DNA from: Branchiostoma floridae
Taxonomy: Eukaryota > Chordata > Leptocardii > Amphioxiformes > Branchiostomatidae
Length of the DNA stretch: 64,000 nucleotides
Assembly (NCBI RefSeq): GCF_000003815.2
Contig: NC_049983.1
Coordinates: 26,345,003 to 26,409,002 of the forward strand
Direction of reading: 5' to 3'
A program made the translations under genes and the position numbers. The notes under the pieces are model-generated. The model was not told where the DNA came from and made no database searches. It worked only from the letters and a program-made list of their open reading frames with translations. This document shows, in pieces, positions 48,601 through 56,100 of this stretch (positions within the stretch are counted from its first letter, which is position 1; every line of letters starts with the position of its first letter).

Positions 48601-49149
48601 AAGGGGCTACAAATCCACCACAGTGGTAGCGGTACCATGCACTGGGTGCTGTCGTCTTACACAGACGGACAGGTGTACCTGTTTGACAGCCTCGGCGTCG
48701 CCATGACAAAATCCCTGCAAATTCAGCTTTGCCAGTCTTACGCCGCGTTTGCTGACCAGGGAACAAACGTCCTGACCGTGTTGGTACCGGAGGTACAGCA
48801 TCAATGGAATGCCGAAGATTGTGGGCTGTTCGTCATCGCCTGGGCAGTGGATATCGCAGAGGGGCAGGACGTGAGCAAGGTTGTGTATGACGACAGGAAG
48901 ATGAGGAGCCATTTGGAGATGTGCTTCAAAGAAGAGAAACTCACACCGTTTCCACGTCTGACCACTCGCAGATGGAGGGTCGGTCCAACCAGTGCACACC
49001 AGTTCACACTGGTCTGCCACTGCGAACAAGGAGGGCGTCTGGGAAGGCTGGAGAGGTGCAAGGCATGCCGGAGGATCTTTCACGTCAGCTGCCTGGCAGC
49101 CAGCCCTCCCCGTGATGGCACATGGGCTTGTGGAGACTGTGCTGTGTAG
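24543..49149 (+). CDS. Polycystin-1-like receptor-channel with C-terminal Ulp1-like protease and PHD finger, copy 2
   Basis: The exons are 24543-24621, 26073-26096, 26559-26739, 27084-27328, 28700-28792, 29269-29515, 29924-30165, 30503-30728, 31200-31237 (then gap), 32216-32335, 32838-32939, 33177-33452, 33671-33943, 34099-34221, 34616-34717, 34931-35206, 35477-35743, 35885-36046, 36175-36333, 36472-36530, 36839-36919, 37425-37496, 37591-37728, 37909-37999, 38566-38723, 39766-40008, 40335-40827, 41130-41278, 41606-41830, 41945-42109, 42227-42387, 42776-42954, 43338-43828, 44157-44289, 44443-44684, 44936-45110, 46071-46748, 46881-47133, 47331-47608, 47757-47853 and 48201-49149. Every junction keeps the frame. 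With the gapped exon taken as 233 bp, as in copy 1, the coding length is 8,940 bp, or 2,979 residues. This is the intact member of the tandem pair. The architecture matches PKD1L-type proteins, which act as membrane receptors and channel subunits. The extracellular head and the enzymatic tail are unlike the vertebrate family members I know. The first two exons and the protease exon are the least certain joins. Confidence 0.88.
24622..26072. other. Intron 1 of copy 2
   Basis: About 1.45 kb between the signal-peptide exon and the micro-exon. It holds a third, partial copy of the leader repeat near 25,400. No other coding signal is convincing. Confidence 0.55.
26073..26096 (+). CDS. Micro-exon 2 (copy 2)
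   Basis: A 24-bp exon flanked by a pyrimidine-rich acceptor and a GTAAGT donor encodes IPAPTAA. It is phase 1-1, so it links the signal peptide to module 1. The homologous exon of copy 1 would be just before the window. Confidence 0.6.
26559..27328 (+). CDS. Six-cysteine module 1 (copy 2), intact
   Basis: Exons 26559-26739 and 27084-27328 (245 bp) encode the full module without the frameshift of copy 1. Motifs include WCRDYQNLC, CDTEYNSDPY, SGCGGYCQRN and VYTVCKG. Confidence 0.78.
27632..28075. other. Insertion specific to copy 2 (intron after module 1)
   Basis: Copy 1 joins ACTTTAC directly to CACTAACTGTTGCC at about 1497, whereas copy 2 carries about 440 extra bases here. The origin is unknown and no terminal repeats are obvious. 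Confidence 0.6.
28700..28792 (+). CDS. EGF-like domain 1 (copy 2)
   Basis: This 93-bp phase 1-1 exon (GNGGCQ, CICQPGF, RSCVG) matches the copy 1 exon with several residue changes. Confidence 0.75.
   Translation, partial: VMAAASISGTVRARVSVNLASCCSQTDVVV
28970..29105 (-). mobile_element. tRNA-derived SINE (copy 2)
   Basis: Matching element to the one in copy 1, with its B-box changed to GGCTCGATCC and several small deletions. Confidence 0.58.
29269..30165 (+). CDS. Six-cysteine module 2 (copy 2)
   Basis: Exons 29269-29515 and 29924-30165 match module 2 of copy 1 (WCLDYMYLC, CVTEYNSDPY, RHCSYNYCNRD, VCKG). The second exon again needs the GC donor AAAG|GCAGAG for a correct join. Confidence 0.75.
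30232..30331. other. Assembly gap (100 N)
   Basis: A fixed-size gap at the place where copy 1 has a G-poor minisatellite, so the repeat probably stopped assembly. The true length is unknown. Confidence 0.99.
30503..31237 (+). CDS. Six-cysteine module 3 (copy 2), truncated by gap
   Basis: Exon 30503-30728 is complete (GSHAFEVLRT, WCRDYQNLC, TGCGENYA, EHIR). The second exon starts at 31200 with CVDEYNSEPY and runs into the gap after 37 bases. The rest of the exon is not visible after the gap. Confidence 0.75.
31238..31623. other. Assembly gap (386 N)
   Basis: The gap hides most of the second exon of module 3 in copy 2 and part of the next intron. In copy 1 the matching stretch includes a GT/CT-rich simple repeat just after the exon. 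Confidence 0.99.
32216..32939 (+). CDS. EGF-like domain 2 and laminin-type EGF 1 (copy 2)
   Basis: Exon 32216-32335 encodes a complete EGF (DGCANENGGC to HGCE). Exon 32838-32939 encodes DCGHCQGGDVNCD and CSAGCQDGWKTRRC, a laminin-type unit. Both are phase 1-1. The second exon is the one missing from view in copy 1. Confidence 0.8.
33177..33943 (+). CDS. Fibronectin type III domains 1 and 2 (copy 2)
   Basis: Exons 33177-33452 and 33671-33943 match those of copy 1 almost exactly in length and sequence. A few residue changes are seen (for example SDITDEES to RDITDEEF). Confidence 0.9.
34099..34717 (+). CDS. EGF-like domain 3 and laminin-type EGF 2 (copy 2)
   Basis: Exons 34099-34221 and 34616-34717 encode the same pair as in copy 1 (EPDECATVNG; VCGHCQGGDINCD) with very few differences. 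Confidence 0.82.
34931..35743 (+). CDS. Fibronectin type III domains 3 and 4 (copy 2)
   Basis: Exons 34931-35206 and 35477-35743 are nearly identical to copy 1. They lie in the stretch where the two copies, introns included, are most alike. Confidence 0.9.
35885..36530 (+). CDS. Ser/Thr-rich and acidic repeat linker (copy 2)
   Basis: Exons 35885-36046, 36175-36333 and 36472-36530. The Thr-rich exon is one codon shorter than in copy 1. The DQSDS-repeat exon differs by about two silent changes only. Confidence 0.75.
36839..38723 (+). CDS. Helical stalk before the GAIN region (copy 2)
   Basis: Exons 36839-36919, 37425-37496, 37591-37728, 37909-37999 and 38566-38723 match copy 1 in length and phase. 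Introns here are also close to identical to copy 1. Confidence 0.72.
38938..39578. other. Insertion specific to copy 2 (stalk-GAIN intron)
   Basis: About 640 bp absent from copy 1 (between CATGGCTGCAAGC parts near 13,010). The ends carry CAAAAAAACATG and its approximate inverse CATGTGTTGTTTTTT, so it may be a small DNA element. It has no open frame of note. Confidence 0.5.
39766..41830 (+). CDS. GAIN domain, GPS site and TM1 (copy 2)
   Basis: Exons 39766-40008, 40335-40827, 41130-41278 and 41606-41830. The GPS motif CHCNHLTAF is intact, so autoproteolysis is expected. TM1 is changed at several positions (LLALVIIKII) but stays hydrophobic. Confidence 0.88.
41945..42954 (+). CDS. PLAT domain (copy 2)
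   Basis: Exons 41945-42109, 42227-42387 and 42776-42954. All PLAT motifs seen in copy 1 are kept. The acceptor before 42227 ends AAG rather than TAG. Confidence 0.9.
43338..44289 (+). CDS. TM2-TM5 region (copy 2)
   Basis: Exons 43338-43828 and 44157-44289 encode the same four hydrophobic segments. Changes are mostly conservative (Ala to Val in TM3, Asn to Tyr before TM4). Confidence 0.86.
44443..45110 (+). CDS. TM6 and start of TOP domain (copy 2)
   Basis: Exons 44443-44684 and 44936-45110 are nearly the same as copy 1. The following intron is about 770 bp longer than in copy 1 because of inserted sequence. Confidence 0.86.
45150..45960. other. Insertion or replacement in copy 2 (TOP-domain intron)
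   Basis: The intron before the main TOP exon is about 770 bp longer than in copy 1. The extra sequence is AT-rich with no coding signal. Homology with copy 1 resumes at AACTTTTATCAA. Confidence 0.6.
46071..47608 (+). CDS. TOP domain, TM7-TM11 and pore (copy 2)
   Basis: Exons 46071-46748, 46881-47133 and 47331-47608. The first part of the TOP domain is clearly more diverged between copies than the flanking exons (for example FDEC to FDKC, CHRPIG to SHRPSG). The pore reads QMSLGVFDHTEL as in copy 1. Confidence 0.9.
47757..47853 (+). CDS. Short cytoplasmic coil exon (copy 2)
   Basis: Same length and phase as in copy 1. The donor is CAG|GCGAGT, again GC. Reading on without splicing would reach a stop ending at 47941 after about 29 more residues. 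Confidence 0.72.
48070..48180 (+). mobile_element. Retrotransposon 3' tail in copy 2
   Basis: CCCAGTGGGGCAAAAATGTG followed by CAATAAAGG and (TTCA)n resembles the tail of the LINE in copy 1. It lies in the intron just before the protease exon and is absent from copy 1. Confidence 0.5.
48201..49149 (+). CDS. Terminal exon: Ulp1/SENP-like protease plus PHD finger (copy 2)
   Basis: The exon has exactly the same length as in copy 1 (949 bp). The protease residues are kept (MHWVLSS, FDSLG, PEVQHQWNAEDCGLF), as are the PHD ligands (CHCEQGG, CKAC, FHVSC, WACGDC). The open frame and kept catalytic set argue that the domain is used. The acceptor is TACAG. Confidence 0.82.
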
Positions 49150-52100
49150 AGTACCGTCTTCAGCACTGCGTAAAACGTAGGGAGAATCTTTAAGTGAATA
49201 CACTACCATTTCTTTCCCAAACTTCCATGTACTACTTCTAATTAGTATTTCAGGAATGTTACAAGCATATTTACTATGCTATTATGCGTGTACATTCCAT
49301 AGATACTAAAATATCATAATTTGATATACTATAGTAATTATATGTTATGTGGGGAAATTATTTATCCAGAACATGAATTAGTATCGAAATGCCTAAAATC
49401 TCGTTACATATTTAAGCATATGTACATGTATATATTTCATATCTAAATGCTTTGATACATTACACTAAATATTTTTATGATGTCACGTGTGATATCTATT
49501 CAATACATTTGTAAATACCTTCATACAATAAGTCCGATTAGAAATAGGTTTATGTCCATTGTTTTAGGCTTTACAACATGACATAAAACTTGAAACTATG
49601 GGTATCTGCATGCTTTGATGTACTGCATTACATGTAAATAGCTTTGTGTTATGCATTATGTATTCCCAACATGTACGTTTACATGAATAGGATTAAAAGA
49701 TCACGTAATACTCTTATCTCGTTTTAAGTTGTATGTATATTCCAGAGATACTTGGATAATAATGCTCGTTAATCATCTACTCAGAACATGCGAACAGCAT
49801 ACGTCCCATTAGCAAGAAGCTTTGTTATGGGAATAACAAGAGAACATAAAAGTGTATGTATCATATTATTATGTCCAAGAAAATCAGGGCATTTACGTGT
49901 CTTTATGGGGTTATTAGAACCACCAGGAACAGAGGTAAATATCAACCAATCAAACGCAGGACAGTACGACCAAATAACTCTAACATTTTACTATATTGAT
50001 ATACTATATACATTGGTGTCATATGCTTACAATTACTTAATATACTATACCAATTTATTGTTTAAGTGTGCTGATTATTTATGTAGACCAAGTCCAAGAA
50101 ATAGACAACTTAAAGTTAAATTCAGTAAGAGAGAAAAACAAACGATATGACTTTTACAAAATTAGGACTGATATACATACCCAGTAGAATTATTGACGTT
50201 GTTTTGAATAGGTTTGTTTACGTTATGTTAGTTAATTTATCAAAATTATGATGATGAATTAGTTTCATTGAAACTTTCAAACATTACAGTATTGCAGTCA
50301 ACAAGAAAAACTTAGAAAAAATACAATAAACATACGAACAGTAACATATAAATTTACTCTAAAATCAACCGTATCTAAAAGACATTGAAGTTTACAATGT
50401 GTCCTGTTCGTCTATTACATTGACACGTTTTCAAGAAGATGTACACTGATGTCTCTCTCTATATATATTTATATAATAGTTACAAAATTTATCTAAAATA
50501 TGATGCTAAATGAGTTTATGTTATGTGTGAACCTGAATACGTGATTACTCTTATACTTATACGTGATACGTGAAGTCCAAAATGTAAGAAGTTGTTTTAA
50601 GCACATGAATATATATACATAATGCTGATATAATCATGTAAAAAGATTTGGACATTTGTAATCGAATAGATTTATATAGAATGCCCACATGCTGTACATA
50701 GAGTCAAATTTGCTCAGCTGCATGCTGTATGTATATTTCATTAATACTCGGATACTATGATCAACTATATTTCATAGTCTTATGTTATTTGTGTTAATTC
50801 ATCGTGCATAGTAGGTATAAATCTGTGTTAAACAATTAGCATTGATGTTAGGATAACTTCCATTACTTAAAAGGACTGTCACGTAGATGTATATTGCTGA
50901 CTATATAGTTCATACTTGAATGCTCTGATGTATCATGCTAAATGCTTTGTGTGTTATGATGTTTTGTGTGCTATTTCTTCAATGTGTAGAAACATGAATA
51001 TCATATTTTCGATAAGCGATAACTTTCTGTACACTGTTTGGGGTGTCACGGTAAGACATAAAATAATGTAAAAAAAATCAGTAACGGTGTATACACCCAG
51101 AAATCGATGCTACTTAAATGGGTTATATGCTACTCATATAGAAGACAGTATACGACAGAAACGAACCATCAATTAGGAAACCTTAGTCATGACTACTTCA
51201 AATTTATAGATTCATGTTAACCACTGTGTTTAAACATAGGAACTTACAAAATTGATTTGAAACTGCAAGGCTGGATGCAAGGTGTTAGTAAAGTTGATCT
51301 TTGACCCGGTTAAGTAATGGATACAAATTGAAAGCTCCTCGTTTCTACATGTAGATTTGTCAATTTTCTTTGTTCACATTTAGAATATCATTTTGTCTGT
51401 AACTACAGTTGAAGCTTACAAACAAGCGGCGGTGGCTGTTACTTTGATATAGGACATATCACCGCTCAGCCCTGTTTATGTGATTCAAAGTGTAATGAAT
51501 GATGTCTGATCACAATAACCCGGTTAAGTAATGGATATAAATTTGAACCGTCTCGTTTCTACATGTAGATTTGTCAATTTTCTTTGTTCACATTTAGAAT
51601 TATATCAATTTGTCTGTAATTACAGCTGAAGCTTTACAAACAAGCGGCGATGGCTTTTATTATACTTTGGTATACGACATATCACCGCTCAACCCTATAT
51701 ATGTGATTCAAAGTGTAATGAAGGATGTCTGATTACAAGGACTTTACTGCATATTGTAATAAGTTTGAACTGCTCTACCACAGCGTCAACCGTTTTGATA
51801 GATAATCCTTAAATTTAAGTTGATATTCATTCATCTGTTATCTAAATAGCCATCTATTAAATATGTATTCAAATACAGGCATGTACTAAAATAAAACATT
51901 GTTCATTGCTTCACAACTTATCCAAGCATGAATTTTTCCTTTAAACTAGTCATTTTTGACTCACAGAGCATACAGGTTTGCCATTAAGAATAATAAACAA
52001 GAGTCCGTAGGTCACATGCCTCCGTAAATTCAAAGTGTTTGCGGTTAGGGCTGTTCAAAGTATAAAAGTCTTATCTTAGTACAGAAGGCTGTTGAAACCT

Positions 52101-53144
52101 TTTCTCATAAATCATGTAAATGTCATCATCATTTTGATGGTTTCTATCTACGAATATTCAATTTTACCTAACTTCTAAATGCCACAAGAATAGAATCAGC
52201 ATTTTTTACCTTTAGTTGATTATAGTGTTTACTTATGAATTATGCAAATCACACGTATGATTGATATCTATCGATTTTCCTCTATATATCACTTACATAT
52301 TCACATGTCTATGAGTCCTATCATTAAATGCAATTGATTTATAAACTTTCTTCCTTGATCAAGCAAAACAAGTTTTCAATTAGCACGATTGGATTTTACT
52401 TGTCTAAATCATTACTGACGCTAACTGCATACCAAAAATCATGACTATCTGTCAACCCCTAGTTGGGCAATTCTCTTTCAAAGATGAAATCGGCCCCCTC
52501 AGTACACTGACGGCTAACATCTGCTTGGAGATCAGATAACTGAAGTCAGCTGGGTCGAGAATTTACGGCATCAGCCTGGAGAGCCCGGGACAGGCTAAGT
52601 TCATAGTTGCCTATTGACAGAAGTTGTGACTTTTCCATACCTTGAAGATGTCTTCTGATTCTGAAATATTACATTATTTATACAATCAGCAACGGCAAAA
52701 ACACGAACGTGCATCATCTCGCAACTCAAAGCAGACGACTTGCCTCACTACATACGAATGTGACAAAACAGATGCAAACAGGCCTATAATGTTACAAAAT
52801 TTTAATTTAAGAACCTTGTTCTCCGACTATATATATCAACAGGATGAAATTTGTCAAATGAAATGAAATATAGTGTGTATCTTATTTATAGTATGAATCT
52901 TTATAGCATCAATGACGAGTATGCCCAGGAGGTGATTGTGCATTTTCCGATATTCCGGTGTTCAGCACTATCTGCAGGCTATTGTACTCATTTTATGGAG
53001 TGGATTACAGATAATGTGAAGTGGCAGTTCCAAGGTAACACATAGATTGCCTTGACAACTTTACATTTACCATGGTATGGATGGTGTTCAGCACCAAGAA
53101 CAGGTTCTATCAAAACTTTCATACAGATTATTATAGATTTACCA
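49150..53144. other. 3' flank of copy 2 and AT-rich spacer
   Basis: The first 740 bp match the flank of copy 1. A degraded second copy of part of this flank (AATGCTTTGAT... and GACATAAAA landmarks at 49,440-49,590) recurs near 50,920-51,070. The rest is AT-rich without convincing exons. The last part (about 53,000-53,144) is likely 3' untranslated region of the - strand gene. Confidence 0.5.
51301..51740. repeat. Tandem direct duplication of about 220 bp
   Basis: Two adjacent copies starting ACCCGGTTAAGTAATGGATA and sharing TTTCTACATGTAGATTTGTC, AACAAGCGGCG, CATATCACCGCTCA and GTGATTCAAAGTGTAATGAA. No coding sequence is seen in either. It lies in the spacer between the polycystin copy 2 and the - strand gene. 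Confidence 0.8.
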
Positions 53145-56100
53145 TCAGTGCTGCTTCTGTTTGGTGGCTGCTTTCTTCCCGCACAGAACTCGGCAGCAGC
53201 ACCGACAGCAGCACCGACAGCAGAGCCAGAGAACAAGCACCATGGCCACCCCTGCCGCGGACAGTAGCGCCGCCACGTCCAGCAGGTGGTACTGCAGCAG
53301 GCTGAGGTGTCGCGCGGCCGACTTGAGGTGCGGCAGGCCGCCATGTCTGATGACGTGCTCGATCCACCAGACGGCGCGGTCCATGGGAGACTGCGGCTGG
53401 TCCCGCTGGAGCTGCGCCAGCCGCACGGCGGCGGACTTGTAGCTGCAGAAACAACAAAAAAGCACAGTAATGTCAGCATAAAAGTCCTCTGTGTGGGGAC
53501 AGGCGGTTAGGGAGATGGGCGATGTCTACCTGGATATTGATAGTCGGGGATTTCGCATCGCGACGGTACCCATGCGATAACTTGTTTTTCTTTACATTGG
53601 ACAAATTATGTTTTTTGTACAATACATAATTACTTCTACGGAGGCAGGAGAAAGCTATCTTCAATAGAGCAGAATCTTATTTTCCTCTACTGTTTGATTA
53701 CTAGAATTGTAAGATATATTCTGAATTCTTTCTCTCTTTGTTTGTTGTAGTTTATAGTTGACTATAAAAAAGGAACTGTACTTTTTGTCGTGTCAATGAA
53801 GGTTGTTATAAAAACTCCGCCGTCATCTTGAGCAGAGTTCTAAACTGAACACAGACGGGGATTATGTGGACTTCCTGGCACATAAAAATATCAAGCATCC
53901 ATAAAGGGAGATGTTATGACATTTGTATCCTATAAAAACGTTCTAGAGTTGCACGTACGTTTTGTTGTTGGCGACCTCCATGATGGCTTCGTAAAGGTCA
54001 TCCGAGGTCATGGTGAAGATGTCCAGGGTGACTCCCGTTCCCAGAGTCTCCAGGTTGTCGCTGTTCCCATGCTGCTCTGCGAAGGCGGGAACCCTGACCA
54101 TGGGCACGCCGTGGAACATCGCCTCGTACACGGCGTTAATCCCGCAGTGGGTGATGAACAGGAGGGTCTTGGGGTGAGCTGGAGAAACATGCAAAACGTA
54201 CAATGGGTAAATAATGGCCCGGTATAGAAAAAAATCATGCTTGGGATAGGTTCAGCTCATTTACAAAAACAAATGACTACCAGGCTAAAGCTTAAGCTAG
54301 AATTGCAAGCAACATAATTTCACCAGTATCATGTTATATATACTTTTAAGGTTAAAAGCTGAAGTTATTACAGGCGCACCGCCGGATGGTATTTTTGGTT
54401 GTATCAGGAACGCCTATGAATCGAAATGGGACGTGTAAAAATGGTTTTGTACACGTATTTATAAGATAAAGAGGAAAGAAAATAACATCCTTACCCAGCA
54501 AGTCATTCTGTGGAATCCAGCTCATCAACAAGGTGTTCTCTCCTGTGTTTTTCGGTCTTTGACCTTGGAACTTCCAGATGACCTTAAAAGGCACCCTTGC
54601 TAACCCTGCAGCCAACATCTCGGCCTTCTCCTTGCCCATTACCTTGGCGTAGGACCCGAAGGACAAGACGACTACACCCCCGGACTCTTCAAGGAACTTT
54701 TCAAGATCCTGACATGTTGACAGGAGGAACGAAGAAAAATGGTAATTGATATTCGTATTTGTCGTGTAAATATTTGTCATAATTTACGATGCTTTTTAGA
54801 CGCAACACCAGGGTTGTATGACTTCAGGAATGCAGAGAATATGTCACTGATTTAACATATAAACTCGAAACACTAGATGGACATCGACAAGACATACTAC
54901 CAGGGCTCTAGCCAGCGTCCGTTTTTCCGTCAATTGACGGAAATTTGCTGCGTGTGACGGAAATTTTTTAAAACCAATCCGTCAACCTTGACGGACAAAA
55001 ATTCTTGGTGGAAGCTACAGGCGGCTTGGGGACGCTGTCCACGGTCGGAAAGCCACACACTGTTTGTTTTGCTATTGTTATGATTGTTGATTTAGTGTGT
55101 CGGCGCCCTTTCGCATACGATAATCTCATTAAAAACCCGTTTTTCAAGGTCTCAGTTCCGTCTTTCTAACTTAACTTTCGCGGTTTTCGCGACAATGGGA
55201 ATTGGCTGACGGAAAAAAAATTTCGAGCTGGCTAGAGCCCTGCATACTACAGTTGGTACAACGACAAGAAATACCTTTACATATGGCAAAGGGCTGCTCG
55301 TGATTGTACTCTTCAATTTACCGTGTGTGCATCAGGATAAGCCCCCACCCTTCTAAAAAGGGAAGAATAGATCAAAATAAAAAATGCATGAGCCTACCTT
55401 TGGCAGGGGGTTGACGCGCTGTACGTGGTACCCCCCTATGTAAACCATGTTGGGCATGGCGGGGTGAGGGGGGTGCATGACAAAATCCCCCCTCATGAGA
55501 AACAGGTCTGCCTCCGCCATCAGCTCCAGGATGGTCGTGTCGTAACCAAGAGCGCGGGACGCGATCGGCCTGAACCTGATGATAGTGATGGTGATAAAAA
55601 GATGCTGATTATGGTGATGATTTGATCGCAATAAAGATGATGGTGATGATTTTGGTGATGATGATGATGATGATTGTGAGGATAAAAGTGATGACGATTA
55701 TGGTGGTGATAATGATGAGAAATGATTTTATTACACAAGACCATCATAGATTGAATTTCATATTCTTGACATATGATTGACATCAATAACGGGTAAGCAC
55801 ATAAAGAGATAGCAGTCGTGATACACATGATGATCTAAACATCCAAACTATCTACCAAACGAGATTTTCACATGTCATATACTGAAACAATACAAAACAG
55901 ACAATTGGAGTAACAAATACCCATCTGCTCTGTAGTAGTAAAACTCATTAGTAAACAATCACGCATTGAGACTTCATTTGACCAATGCTATTTCGACCAC
56001 CTGCCATCCTCCTAACGCCCGGTCCCCAACGGCATTAGCCTATGGGGCCCTGCTATCTCATGCCCTATCAGTGGTTATTATGATTGTCGCCACAAACCAG

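Noticed and set aside
49788-50150. Open frame of about 120 codons downstream of copy 2
   Set aside because: It starts in the conserved flank and continues into AT-rich sequence. Copy 1 has no equivalent and no domain is visible.
52642-53045. Small open frames in the spacer before the - strand gene
   Set aside because: AT-rich, no domain, no splice support, and probably untranslated or intergenic sequence.
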